From Desulfoferrobacter suflitae (GTDB lineage: Bacteria > Desulfobacterota > Syntrophobacteria > Syntrophobacterales > Syntrophobacteraceae), in NCBI RefSeq assembly GCF_022603395.1, contig NZ_JAIBKA010000008.1, forward strand, positions 1 to 64,000: a stretch of DNA of 64,000 nucleotides. The letters are read 5' to 3'. Below are positions 16,770 to 26,456 of the stretch, one piece after another (within the stretch, counting starts at the first letter, position 1; every line of letters begins with the position of its first letter). The notes beneath the pieces are model-generated. The model had not been told where the DNA came from and did no database searches. It saw nothing but the letters and a program-made list of their open reading frames with translations. Position numbers and translations under genes: made by a program.

Positions 16770-18787
16770 CCCACGGCCCGCTGAAGGAAATTCGCCCGGG
16801 GGATGTACTGGAATTTTTCGAAGCCAAGCAGGTGATCTGTGCCGTCTGCCTTGGGCTCAAGAACCAGCGATTAACGGTATTGACCGAACACAATCGCGAG
16901 CTCAATCTGGCCCGCAGCCGAATCATCCATATCGGTGACCGCACCCTCGATTTGAACCTGACTCGCGATGCCATGGTGCGTGAGCTGGCTGCCGTCTCCA
17001 TCGGCCGAGAAAGCCTCATGGCCCAGGTCGAGGTGGAAGAACTGTGGTCGTTGTTGGAAGGCGAAACCGAAGGATATGGAGCGAATGCGCTGGCTGAATT
17101 TGTGTTTGCCGCCCCCGCCGGCGACGACCAGGTAGCCGCCGTTCAGAGGGTTCTATTTCAGGATCGCCTCTATTTTCAGTTCAAAGACGGAAAATTCCAT
17201 GCCCGCTCGCCGGAGAAGGTCGAGCAGCGGCAGCTGGAAATCGAGCGTGAAGAGCAGAAAGAAGCCCGTCTGGAGGCAGGTTCAAAGTGGCTTAAAGCCA
17301 TCTGGCAGCGCAAGCCCCAACCGGCCGTGACCAACCGCGATGATCTCATCGAGGGTCTCAAGAGCTTTTGCCTGTTTGGGCAGGAATCGCCCCATTATGC
17401 CTTTGCCAAGGAACTCCTGCAACGGGCCGATATCTCTGCGCATCCCCTTTCCGCCCTGCGCATCTTGACGCGCCTGGGCATCTGGCAGGAAAATGAAAAC
17501 CTTTACCTGCATCAGCACAACATTTCACTGGAATTTTCGCCGCAAGTGGAAGAAGTGGCGGCTGCGCGAGCCCAGGCCGGCATCGGCCCGCAGCATCTGA
17601 ACGAGCACCGTCGCGACTTGCGCGATTTGCACGTCTTTACCATCGACGGCGCCCTCACGCGCGATTACGATGACGCTCTCAGTCTGACCGTATTGGACAA
17701 CGGTCTGTTTGAGGTCGGGGTTCACATCGCCGACGCCGCTGAATTCGTAGAACCGGGCGATCCAGTCGATGAGGAGGCTAAAGAACGGTCCGCTTCCATA
17801 TATCTGCCGGACGCGCGCATCTCCATGCTGCCCCCGTCTTTGTCGGAAGACATCTGCAGCCTGCGCGCCGGAGAAGAACGTCTGGCAGTGAGCTTCTTTA
17901 TCAGGGTCGATGAAGAGGGGGGCGTTCATGATTCCGAAATCGCTTTGAGCCGCATATCAGTCTCACAGCAATTGACTTATCAGGAAGTGAACGAACAGGT
18001 CGCTGATGATCCAATGCTGCAACGGCTTTATCAGCTCAGCCAGAGAATGAGAAAACACCGGCTGGCCCACGGAGCCGTCATTTTACCGTTGCCCGAGGTG
18101 CAGGTGCACGTCAATTCAGCCGGCATGATTCATATTTCCCAATACAAAAAAGAAACGCCAAGCCAAATCATTGTGTCTGAATGGATGATTGCCGCCAATG
18201 GATTGGCTGCTTCCTATCTGGCCGAACGCGGCATACCGGCAATCTACAGAAGTCAGGCTGAGTGCAAACCAGAGACTAATCAGGTGGCCAGCGAGCATGA
18301 ATTGTTTCACATTTACCGGCAAAGGCGCCTGTTCGCCCGCGCCGAGCTCGATACCAAGCCCGGCATGCACTGCAGCCTGGCCATGCCTTACTACACCAGT
18401 ATCACATCCCCCATCAGGCGCTACATCGACTTGTTGGTGCAGCGGCAACTGAAGCATGCCCTTAGGGAACAGCCCCCGCTGTACCAGGAGGAGGAACTGC
18501 GCCAACTGATCACCAAGCTGGGATCTATGCAATCGAAGATTTTTCTCATTCAGCGCAAATGGGTACGCTACTGGATCTTGAAATATCTGGAGCAGGAAGA
18601 CATTCACGCGCTCGACGCGCTGGTTCTGGATCAAAACAGTCGTTTTGTTCACCTGCTCCTTCCGGACTTTCTAATCGAAGCCAATATGCCTGTTCCGGAT
18701 AAGCCCCGACTGCAGCCCGGCGAATTGGTCCGAGTCAAAATCAGTCGCCTGAGTCCGCGCGAAGATGTTCTGCGGCTTCAGATTTAG
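16766..18787 (+). CDS. RNB-domain exoribonuclease (RNase II/R family)
   Basis: A 673-residue 3'-5' exoribonuclease. Residues about 1-70 look like a small beta-barrel domain, 180-270 a helical winged-helix-like part, and 280-610 the RNB catalytic domain. The motif TIDGALTRDYDDALSL (about 291) carries the acidic metal-binding residues, with HIADAAEFV and a YTSITSPIRRYIDL motif further on, typical of RNB enzymes. A C-terminal S1-like barrel is short. It starts 4 nt inside the amidase gene (ATGA overlap), which implies translational coupling. It resembles the deltaproteobacterial and cyanobacterial short RNB proteins more than full RNase R. Confidence 0.9.
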   Translation: MTHGPLKEIRPGDVLEFFEAKQVICAVCLGLKNQRLTVLTEHNRELNLARSRIIHIGDRTLDLNLTRDAMVRELAAVSIGRESLMAQVEVEELWSLLEGETEGYGANALAEFVFAAPAGDDQVAAVQRVLFQDRLYFQFKDGKFHARSPEKVEQRQLEIEREEQKEARLEAGSKWLKAIWQRKPQPAVTNRDDLIEGLKSFCLFGQESPHYAFAKELLQRADISAHPLSALRILTRLGIWQENENLYLHQHNISLEFSPQVEEVAAARAQAGIGPQHLNEHRRDLRDLHVFTIDGALTRDYDDALSLTVLDNGLFEVGVHIADAAEFVEPGDPVDEEAKERSASIYLPDARISMLPPSLSEDICSLRAGEERLAVSFFIRVDEEGGVHDSEIALSRISVSQQLTYQEVNEQVADDPMLQRLYQLSQRMRKHRLAHGAVILPLPEVQVHVNSAGMIHISQYKKETPSQIIVSEWMIAANGLAASYLAERGIPAIYRSQAECKPETNQVASEHELFHIYRQRRLFARAELDTKPGMHCSLAMPYYTSITSPIRRYIDLLVQRQLKHALREQPPLYQEEELRQLITKLGSMQSKIFLIQRKWVRYWILKYLEQEDIHALDALVLDQNSRFVHLLLPDFLIEANMPVPDKPRLQPGELVRVKISRLSPREDVLRLQI

Positions 18788-18853
18788 CTGCAGTCAGGCC
18801 GGAGCACAATTTCCCGTGCCCTGAAAGGGCTGCAGAGAATCTGAGCGCCCCCC

Positions 18854-19472
18854 TCACTTGAGACGGGCCACCTCACAAGAAGCCTCCGGCAAAGCGAAGG
18901 TGAGCCGATAAACGGATAAATTGGGCACCTCAATCTGATGATAGAGATGCAACGGCTTCCCGTCAAAATACAGGACCGCGACCCTCACCGCCACTGAGTG
19001 CGTGATGAATGCGGCGACGCTGTGCCGGTCGGCTGTGATAAAGCGTTCGACAGAGCGGACCACTCTGCTGCGCACATTTTCAAGGGGTTCGACGCCAGGC
19101 TGGTCGAAGGTTTCCGGATGTTCGATCCAGTGCCTGTAGTAATGCGGATATCGGCGCCGCACTTCATCTTTTGACAAGCCCGTCCATGGGCCCAGCTCAA
19201 TTTCAATGAGATCCGCATCTGCCATCATTTCAGCTTGGCAATATTTATTGAGGATACGTGCGTGCGGTCTGGACGGTGCGTTTCAGAGGACTGGTTTGAA
19301 TCAATTCTATTCCCCAATCCCGCATCTCCCGCCCCAACTGCTCGGCTCGCTCCTTACCTGTTTTGCTAAGCTGTTCGGCGCTCCTTCCCGCATAGACGTC
19401 CTTTTCATTGGAACGAATCAATCCGTGCCTGACGAAGTAGACGATTTTGTTCACTGGTTGCCCGACTCCCAT
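18854..19472 (-). pseudogene. Histidine phosphatase, frameshifted
   Basis: Two adjacent frames together make one histidine-phosphatase (phosphoglycerate-mutase-like) protein of about 205 residues. The upstream piece has the active-site YFVRHG and ends with RTVQTAR; the downstream piece continues ILNKYCQAEMM-ADADLIEIELGPWTGL and has the second catalytic His in FITHS. Skipping one T near 19257 joins them precisely. The site is either a real single-base insertion or a sequence error. The start is ATG 19472 or GTG 19454. It is last in the corC-lnt-prfB-DUF1786-uspA run. Confidence 0.8.
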
Positions 19473-19495
19473 GGCCGCATTAAACCAAAATCCTT

Positions 19496-19930
19496 TCAGG
19501 ACGACCGTATGATCAGCAAAGGTCGATCTATTCTGTGTAAAATTCCGGCCGCAACGCTTCCGTAAAAAACCTGAGGCAGTCCACTGCGACCATGGCTGGC
19601 CATGGCGATAAGATCCGCATCTTCCCGCTCGGCCACCCTGATGATCGCATAGACTACCGCCCCATGTTCGACAAGGCCTTTGCTGCGCAAACCTTTCTCA
19701 CGAAACTCACCGGACCAGGCAGAAACATAGGTTTCCGCCTCACCCTCTTCCTCCCTCATGATTTTGTTCTCGAACTCGGCCCCCTGCGGCCGCTGAATGA
19801 TCGAACCGGGCTCTACCACTCTGAGGAAGATGACTTTGGAATTGAACTTCTGGGCAAGCCTTTCTACATGCGGCATGATCCGCTCCGCCCTCGGCGATCC
19901 ATCCAACGGTACCAGAATCCGTTTATACAT
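19496..19930 (-). CDS. Universal stress protein (UspA family)
   Basis: A 144-residue single Usp domain. It begins YKRILVPLDGS, the strand and Asp that bind nucleotide, and carries G-x2-G-x9-G-S in the HGRSGLPQVFYGSVA region, the ATP-binding signature of UspFG/MJ0577-type proteins. Length is usual. Two ATGs 6 nt apart are possible; the one at 19930 has GAGGG at ideal spacing. It follows the DUF1786 gene by 24 nt on the same strand. Confidence 0.93.
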   Translation of the reverse strand: MYKRILVPLDGSPRAERIMPHVERLAQKFNSKVIFLRVVEPGSIIQRPQGAEFENKIMREEEGEAETYVSAWSGEFREKGLRSKGLVEHGAVVYAIIRVAEREDADLIAMASHGRSGLPQVFYGSVAAGILHRIDRPLLIIRSS

Positions 19931-19954
19931 GCGCATCCCTCACAATACAGTGCT

Positions 19955-21031
19955 TCAAATGTAATCGATCAGACCCAAGCCTTTTTTGCGCCGGACCGCT
20001 TCCAGAAGGCCCACCGTGCCGGTCATCATATTGTCTCCCAGGGGAGCGCCGAAGGTAATCGGCAGACTCGATTCTTTCAGCAATCCGCGTTTTGGTCCGG
20101 TGGCCAGGATGATCTCGACCGCCTCAAAACCGAACGTCCGGCGGACATAGGCACCATGGCCGCCCTCCTGCAAAATGCCGGCATGATCCAGAGTCCCTTC
20201 CGCCATTTGGCGCAGCAGTGTTTCCAGGCGCTGCAAAGTGATAGCACTGGTGTGGTATTCAAAGAAGCCGGCGATTTCTCCATGTTCGATGGCGGCACCC
20301 AAGGTGTGGGAAGTGGCGACGTCGAGCACCAGCAATCGTTCCTTGTTCATTGCCCTGACATCCAGCGAAGCACCGAGGATGGCCGCCATGCCGCTGTCCA
20401 TCAGGTAGACTTCCTGGGCGGGCAAGGCAGCGGCGCTCTTGGCAATGGAGCTCAGTCGATTGAAAGTGGAAGGGATTTCATCAACGGCATAAACCAAAGA
20501 AGACGGCAATGGGTTGCCGTCCAGGTGCTCGGTAAAAACCTTGTGACGATAATCCAAGTGGGACATGCCGTGAGGCGGCATGCCGTGATCCTGGGCGCAA
20601 ATGCCCACCACATCGAATGCAAAGGGGACGCCGAAGCCCTTCACGATGTGCTCCAGCCGATCCATTTCCAGATCGCCGATCACCAGGCTGGAGCAGGTCG
20701 TACGACCAGCCAACTCTCCCGCCGCCTCATCCTCGACCACCGTGATTCCCAGGGATCGCACTCTATCCAAATCATGATGGACGGTGTAGGCGGCAGACCT
20801 GGACATAGTCACCCGATGGCGCCGCGCTCGTTCCTTCAGTACGACCGTTAGCATTCCGCCGCCCATTTCGCAGCCGGTAATGAGCAAATCACCCGCCATG
20901 GCTGCGGCGCGTTCCGCCAGGTAGCGCACCGGGGACTTCACTACCGCCTTGTAATGCAGACCGGAGGCAAGATTGTAATAGAGGACATCCAGAGTACCCG
21001 CACCTACGTCCAACATCAAAAATCGGTTCAT
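19955..21031 (-). CDS. DUF1786-family ASKHA-like protein
   Basis: A 358-residue protein matching the DUF1786 family, found mainly in archaea and anaerobic deltaproteobacteria. It begins MLDVGAGTLDVL, an actin/Hsp70-type phosphate-1 loop, and has a second LVLDVATSHTLGAAIEHGE segment in the middle plus TGCEMGGG, all features of the ASKHA ATPase fold. Some annotations link the family to pyruvate formate-lyase activation, but its function is not established. Start ATG 21031 follows GGCGGGAG closely. It lies between prfB and uspA. Confidence 0.8.
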   Translation of the reverse strand: MNRFLMLDVGAGTLDVLYYNLASGLHYKAVVKSPVRYLAERAAAMAGDLLITGCEMGGGMLTVVLKERARRHRVTMSRSAAYTVHHDLDRVRSLGITVVEDEAAGELAGRTTCSSLVIGDLEMDRLEHIVKGFGVPFAFDVVGICAQDHGMPPHGMSHLDYRHKVFTEHLDGNPLPSSLVYAVDEIPSTFNRLSSIAKSAAALPAQEVYLMDSGMAAILGASLDVRAMNKERLLVLDVATSHTLGAAIEHGEIAGFFEYHTSAITLQRLETLLRQMAEGTLDHAGILQEGGHGAYVRRTFGFEAVEIILATGPKRGLLKESSLPITFGAPLGDNMMTGTVGLLEAVRRKKGLGLIDYI

Positions 21032-21046
21032 CTCCCGCCTTTCACA

Positions 21047-22181
21047 TTACGCCACGGCAATCTGTTCTCTATGGTTCAACTGATGGAGCAGGTAGGCTTC
21101 GATAAAATCGTCCAGATCCCCATCCATGACCGCATCCACGTTTCCCTTTTCAACTGACGTCCGGTGGTCTTTGACCAGGCGGTAGGGTTGCATCACATAA
21201 GAGCGAATCTGGTTTCCCCAGGCGATATCATCGAGATTATCATGCAGCTCCTGGAGTTTTTCCTGTTGCATGCGCCTTTCTCTCTCGTACAAGCGCGACC
21301 GCAGAATCTTGAGAGCAATATCGCGATTGCGATGCTGGGACTTTTCGTTCTGACACTGCACCACAATGCCTGTGGGTAAATGCGTGATGCGGACCGCGGA
21401 ACTGGTTTTGTTGACATGCTGCCCGCCGGCACCGCTGGCTCGATAGGTATCGATGCGCAGGTCCGATGTCTTGACGTCCACCTCGATACGGTCATCGACT
21501 TCGGGGTAGACAAAAACGGCTGCAAATGAAGTGTGTCGCCGACCGCTGGCATCAAAGGGCGATATCCGCACCAGTCGATGAATTCCGGATTCGGCTTTGA
21601 GCAGACCGTATGCATAGAGACCGGAAGCGGTAAACGTCGCGCTTTTGATTCCCGCCTCTTCACCCTCCTGGACATCCACCATTTGCACCTCGAAGTTTTT
21701 TCTCTCGCACCAGCGGAGATACATGCGCAGGAGCATCTCGGCCCAATCCTGGGCTTCGGTTCCGCCCGCGCCCGCATTGATGCTGACGATGGCATCCTCG
21801 GCATCATTTTCTTCGCTGAGCATCTGCCTCAATTCGAGGTTGCGCACATTCTTTTCCAGTGCCAGGGTTTTCCTGCCGACTTCACGGATGGTCTCCTCAT
21901 CCTGTTCCTCGACGGCCATCTCCAGGAGCAGCTCACACTCTTCAACTTCCTGCAAAAGATTCTGCCAGGTTTGAATCAGCTCATTATGCTGCGAGCGTTC
22001 CTTCAAAAAATGTTTGTTTGCATCCGGGTTGTCCCAGAAATCCGGCTGGACCATGATTTTTTCCAGCTCCGCAAGGCGCTGCCGACGTCCTTCTATGTCA
22101 AAGATAGCCTCCTAAAGTATGAAATCTTTGAGCCACAGCCTGGAGCTGATTCCTGAGTTCACCCACATCAATGTTTGCCAT
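21047..22181 (-). CDS. prfB: Peptide chain release factor 2, with programmed +1 frameshift
   Basis: RF2 ends translation at UGA and UAA. The full protein of 377 residues needs a +1 shift: 27 codons run from ATG 22181 to CTT (22103-22101), an in-frame TGA follows, and skipping T22100 gives DIEGRRQRLAELEKIMVQPDF and the rest. The decoding tripeptide SPF (ISPFDASG) and the catalytic GGQ (GAGGQHVNKT) are present. The ATG at 22181 has GAGGAGG before it. The gene is next to lnt, on the same strand. A gene model starting at 22054 loses the N-terminus. Confidence 0.95.
22097..22113 (-). promoter_or_regulatory. prfB: prfB programmed frameshift site
   Basis: On the minus strand the mRNA reads AGGAGG (22113-22108), CTAT, CTT-TGA-C (22103-22097). 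The internal Shine-Dalgarno, the slippery CUU and the in-frame UGA followed by C are the textbook RF2 autoregulatory site: low RF2 lets ribosomes slip past the UGA. Spacing is close to that in E. coli. Confidence 0.95.
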
Positions 22182-22250
22182 CTGATCCTCCTCATATGGT
22201 TTTGAGTTGTCGCACAAAATTATACACTCTTATGGTCGCGCGTGAATCTT

Positions 22251-23786
22251 TCATCCCTTCGCAGCTCCGTGGCGAATTCTTGTCCGACCGACGGGCGCAG
22301 CGCACAGCACACACAAGGCGGTCAAAACGCACAGCCAGGCAAAAAGATCACCCCATCGGCGATAAAATGTTTCAACCTTCAAGGGGTGGACCGATGCCAC
22401 CAGGTAGCCCCTCTCGCCCAGCGGAATGGTGCCCAGGGGTTTTCCGGTGGCGTCAAAAATCGCGCTGATCCCCGTGTTGGCGCAGCGTATCAGAGGAACA
22501 CGAAATTCAATCGCGCGCCAGGAGGCCATATCTTTATGCTGGTGAGGCGCACTGCTCTGGCCGAACCAGGCATCATTAGTGATGTTCACAAGGCATGTGG
22601 CACCTTCGTCGACCGCCCTGCGCGCAAGGTAAGGGAATATGGCCTCGTAGCAGATGAGCATGCCGATTTCATGGTCATCAATCTTCATCGGGGACCGATC
22701 CGTGCCCGCCGCAAAGTTGCCGGCGGCCTCCACCAGCTTGTGCACAAAGAAGAGCACCCTCTGATAGGGCACATACTCGCCAAAGGGCACCAGGTGCTGC
22801 TTGGCGTAATCCGCCCTGACGCGGCCGGCAGGATCGACCAGGTACGCCGAATTGAGCAGCCGCGGCTCGCCGTCGATCACTTTGGCGGAAGGACTGCCAA
22901 AGAGCACCGGGACGCCGAGCTCGGCTATGATCTCATGCAGTTGTCCGGTCAGCCGCGGTTCTCTCCCGTAGAAGAAGGGAACCGCGGTTTCCGGCCAGAC
23001 GATCAGGTCCGGGCTCGGGTTGTGCCGCACCGCATCCAAAGAGAGTTGCCGGTAGCGACTCAGGGTTTCCTGCTGATAGAGCGGGTCCCACTTGTGAGCC
23101 TGATCGATATTTCCCTGAGCTACCGCCACAGTCCAGGGTGCCACATGACGCTGCAAGTCCTCGACGGCACCCAAGCGCCACGATCCATACAGCACGGTCA
23201 CGACGAGACAGATGCCAAAGATACCTAAACCGATGCGGGAACGCCGCCGCACGAAGGCCACCATGGCGGTGTTGCCCAGCACAACCAGCCAACTGATCCC
23301 GTAAACCCCGGTAACATCAGCGATTTGAATGAGGCGGGGAAAGGCTGTCTGGGTGTAACCCAGGTTGGCCCAGGGAAAACCGGTCAGCAGATGCGCCCTG
23401 ATCCATTCCAGGGTGACCCAAACGGCGGGCAGCCCCAGGATCCACAACCACGGACGGTGTTCCAACCGGTGCGCCGCCAAGGCGAAAAGGGCCGGATAAA
23501 CGGCCAGATAACAGCACAGCAAAAGGAGCACCAAAACAGCCAGCAGCAGGGGAAGCCCGCCGTAATAATGGACGACATAGCGGATCCAGTAGAGTGCCGT
23601 GAGATAATGGACCAGGCCGCAGATAAATCCGAGAACGAGAGTCTGTCTGGTGCTCCTGCCCTGCACTGCGACAAACAATGGAACGAGCGCGAACCAGGCT
23701 AACAGAGACACATTCAACCCGGGAAACCCCAGTGTCAGCAATGTGCCGCTCAAGATGCTCAACAGTGCAGCCAACCACATATTCAT
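22251..23786 (-). CDS. lnt: Apolipoprotein N-acyltransferase
   Basis: A 511-residue inner-membrane enzyme that adds the third acyl chain to the N-terminal Cys of lipoproteins. The first ~200 residues are hydrophobic with several membrane helices; the remainder is a nitrilase-like domain with the Glu-Lys-Cys triad in VWPETAVPF, KQHLVPFGEY and the Cys of MLICYEAIFP. Length is typical. The ATG lies after GGAAAGCTGA. Adjacent corC upstream is the common arrangement in proteobacteria. Confidence 0.95.
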   Translation of the reverse strand: MNMWLAALLSILSGTLLTLGFPGLNVSLLAWFALVPLFVAVQGRSTRQTLVLGFICGLVHYLTALYWIRYVVHYYGGLPLLLAVLVLLLLCCYLAVYPALFALAAHRLEHRPWLWILGLPAVWVTLEWIRAHLLTGFPWANLGYTQTAFPRLIQIADVTGVYGISWLVVLGNTAMVAFVRRRSRIGLGIFGICLVVTVLYGSWRLGAVEDLQRHVAPWTVAVAQGNIDQAHKWDPLYQQETLSRYRQLSLDAVRHNPSPDLIVWPETAVPFFYGREPRLTGQLHEIIAELGVPVLFGSPSAKVIDGEPRLLNSAYLVDPAGRVRADYAKQHLVPFGEYVPYQRVLFFVHKLVEAAGNFAAGTDRSPMKIDDHEIGMLICYEAIFPYLARRAVDEGATCLVNITNDAWFGQSSAPHQHKDMASWRAIEFRVPLIRCANTGISAIFDATGKPLGTIPLGERGYLVASVHPLKVETFYRRWGDLFAWLCVLTALCVLCAAPVGRTRIRHGAAKG

Positions 23787-23971
23787 TCAGCTTTCCAGGT
23801 CCGCCCGTTCCCCGCCACGGCACCCCATATCGAACCACGTCTGGGCGATGTCTGCCGGTATTGAATCAAATGGGTTTGACGGCTGAATTTGCCGCGGGAT
23901 TGAAAAGAGTGCGGTGCATGACCTGGTCGCGCTCCCCGCTCTCTCATGCGAATAAGCGACGGAAATCGACC

Positions 23972-24883
23972 TCAGTTCAAGGATTCCCGTGACGAGACAG
24001 GCTCAAGGTCTTGCCGGTCTAAGTTGCGTACGTGAACTTTTTCTATCTTTCGACTGTTTGCAGCTTCAATCACCATTTCGATATTCTTGTATTCGATTCG
24101 TTCGCCGACCTCCGGAACCCTTCCCAGAAGACTGATGATGAATCCACCTACGGATTCAAACTTGCCTTCAGGAAACTCCACTTTCAAATAGTCTTCCAAC
24201 TCTTCAACATCCAGGCGAGCATTGACGGTTATCGATCCATCCTCATTGTCCGCAATGAGCCTTTCCTCGGCGTCGTATTCATCCATCACCTCACCGATGA
24301 TCTCTTCGATAATGTCTTCGAGGGTCAAGATTCCAGCCGTCCCGCCGTACTCATCAATGACAACCGCCATGTGCGACTTCTTGTCGCGTAAATCTTTTAA
24401 CACCTCGCTGATCTTCTTTGTCTCCGGGATGAAGAAAGGAGCTCGCATCTTGTCGCAGATATCCGCGGTATCGCTGCCCCAGTAGCTGAGAAGATCCTTG
24501 GCGTGTAAAATTCCTACAATGTTATCGACATTTTCCCGATAAATGGGAATGCGCGAATGACCGCTCTCTACAATGAGTGCGATGATGTCAGGCAGGGTCA
24601 CTTCTTCCGCACGCGCGCACACCACCTCGGTGCGCGGCACCATGATCTCGCGCGCGATAGTATCGCGGAAGGAAAAGATCCCCTGGATCATCTCCCCTTC
24701 ATCTTCGGAGATGAGCCCGCGTTCCTCTCCCTCATCAATCAGTTGCTGGATCTCTTTTTCTACATCTGCCGGGGCATCGATCCGGGCAAGCCGGCGGAAG
24801 AACATTCTGAGCCAGTGTTGAAAGCCTATGGCCGAGTCATCTTCCAAGGTTAAACTCTTTCTCGCACGCTGGCTGACGGGCAT
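23972..24883 (-). CDS. corC: CBS/CorC_HlyC-domain protein (CorC-like)
   Basis: A 303-residue soluble protein. Residues about 55-195 hold two CBS repeats (MVPRTEVVCARAEEV and VVIDEYGGTAGILTLEDIIEEIIG, the latter a hallmark of the CorC/hemolysin family), and the C-terminal ~80 residues form the CorC_HlyC ligand-binding domain. In enterobacteria CorC (YbeX) is linked to magnesium/cobalt handling and ribosome quality. The N-terminus lacks membrane helices. The ATG follows GAGG. An ISL3 insertion sequence lies about 140 nt upstream and may affect its promoter. ybeY is not in this window. Confidence 0.88.
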   Translation of the reverse strand: MPVSQRARKSLTLEDDSAIGFQHWLRMFFRRLARIDAPADVEKEIQQLIDEGEERGLISEDEGEMIQGIFSFRDTIAREIMVPRTEVVCARAEEVTLPDIIALIVESGHSRIPIYRENVDNIVGILHAKDLLSYWGSDTADICDKMRAPFFIPETKKISEVLKDLRDKKSHMAVVIDEYGGTAGILTLEDIIEEIIGEVMDEYDAEERLIADNEDGSITVNARLDVEELEDYLKVEFPEGKFESVGGFIISLLGRVPEVGERIEYKNIEMVIEAANSRKIEKVHVRNLDRQDLEPVSSRESLN

Positions 24884-25024
24884 GGCACCTCGTCAGGTCT
24901 GCTAAGTTAATAGCTTTGTTACCATATTTACCATGATTTAGTGTACCAGGACAATGGGGTATTGTCTATAAAAATATAGCGGATGGTGCGCCCGCGCTGA
25001 TCGGTCCAGCCGGCCTGCGCATTG

Positions 25025-26336
25025 GGGTTCATCCGGTTAATGAGTACCTCTGGGTGTGGAGATGATAGAGTCGCAATTTAAAGTAGACCATATCTCGGAA
25101 CCCATACGCCTGCCTTTTAAGGGTTTTGATTTTGTTGTTGGTTCCTTCGACAACGGCACTGGTGATAGAATATTTAAAATAGTTGAGAAGCCCTGTTTTG
25201 TAGCCAGCCAGAGTTTTGGCCACCTTGGCAAGGGGGCCGATTCCAGATTGCATGGCATCCTTAATCCACACTTCAAGGAAGCTCTTTGCACTGTCAAAGT
25301 CCTCGTCCCAAAAGAGTCGCAACTGTTCTTTCATGGAATGAGCAATGAAAAGGGGGTGATTGGCCTTAAGGAGGGCATCAAGTCGGGCCTTGCGATCAGG
25401 CTCAAGGGAATCATAGTTTCTCAAGAGTAGGAAGCGATTCCCTTTGAGAGCTTTTTGTCCGAGGTTGTCCAATTCTCTTTGCTGGCCTCTTCGGATTTCA
25501 TCAATGGCCTGGTTCATGAGAGCCGATACGTGGTAACGGTCAAAGACAATATCAACATGAGGCAGCCACCCACGTACAGCAGAATAATAACTTCCGCTCA
25601 TGTCCATGGCGATCGCAGTGAGTTTCTTTGCCTTTTTGGAGAGCTTTTCGATGAAGGGTTGGATCTTTTCTTTACTTCTGCCTTCAACGGCATGCAGAAT
25701 TCTTCCATCCTCGATATTGACGAAAATGGTCATGTATTCATGGCCCTTTCTTATGCTGAACTCATCAATTCCAAGGTATTTGACTTTATGCAAGGGAACC
25801 GACCTGTAGAGCAAAGAGAGGCGCTCCTTGTGGATCTGTTTGACAAGATCCCAGCCCACTGCCAGGTACTCCGCGACCGAACGGATGGTGCCGAACTTCA
25901 AAAGATCCAAAGCTGTCAGTGCGAAGGACCTGACATAACGGTGTTTGCCATCCATAAAGGGCAGAGTGGGCCACCAAAGATGTCCGCACCTGAGGCATTT
26001 GAGTCGGTGGAGCAAAAGGTCCAAGAAGCACCTCTTCCTTCCAATGGGACTCATACGCAGAAGTCTTCTTTTCTGGCCTTTGAAGCTGGCTTTTCGATTT
26101 CTGCATTCTGGACATCTCACATATTGATCTGTCATTCGGGCATTGATGTAAATACAATCTCCCAAAAAGTGAGTGGATTCATAGTGAATACCCTTCAGAC
26201 CGAAAGCATGGTAAAGTATGGATGTGGACATGGCTTGATTTCCCCTCCCGTTGTTCGATCACAGTCAAACAACTGGGGTTATTGCCATGTCCATTTTCTT
26301 TTTTCAACTCCGGGTACTCATTAACCGGATGAACCC
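25025..26336. mobile_element. Intact ISL3-family insertion sequence
   Basis: A 1312-bp element with perfect 24-bp terminal inverted repeats, starting GGGTTCATCCGG at 25025 and ending with its complement at 26336. It is flanked by GCATTG on both sides (25019-25024 and 26337-26342), which extends to 7 bp if one G of the repeat is shared. The single gene is an uninterrupted transposase whose TGA stop lies inside the left repeat. All this points to a recent, potentially active insertion. Confidence 0.92.
25029..26231 (-). CDS. ISL3-family transposase
   Basis: A 400-residue DDE transposase. An N-terminal zinc-finger-like region has CPEC (40-43) and CLRC (79-82). The catalytic acids are visible as GIDEFS (Asp156), AMDMSGSY (Asp210) and VVEGTNNKIK (Glu near 366), the normal ISL3 pattern. 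The reading frame is complete. The start ATG at 26231 lies about 80 nt inside the right inverted repeat. Confidence 0.95.
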   Translation of the reverse strand: MSTSILYHAFGLKGIHYESTHFLGDCIYINARMTDQYVRCPECRNRKASFKGQKRRLLRMSPIGRKRCFLDLLLHRLKCLRCGHLWWPTLPFMDGKHRYVRSFALTALDLLKFGTIRSVAEYLAVGWDLVKQIHKERLSLLYRSVPLHKVKYLGIDEFSIRKGHEYMTIFVNIEDGRILHAVEGRSKEKIQPFIEKLSKKAKKLTAIAMDMSGSYYSAVRGWLPHVDIVFDRYHVSALMNQAIDEIRRGQQRELDNLGQKALKGNRFLLLRNYDSLEPDRKARLDALLKANHPLFIAHSMKEQLRLFWDEDFDSAKSFLEVWIKDAMQSGIGPLAKVAKTLAGYKTGLLNYFKYSITSAVVEGTNNKIKTLKRQAYGFRDMVYFKLRLYHLHTQRYSLTG

Positions 26337-26456
26337 GCATTGGCAGGCATAACCAGCTTGCGGCTAAGGTTGGCAGCCACGGCCCAAATCAACAATGGGG
26401 TCCCGGCCGCGCGTCAACCAGGACCCCACCACTGTGATAGCGTGTTGTGGCTGCTG

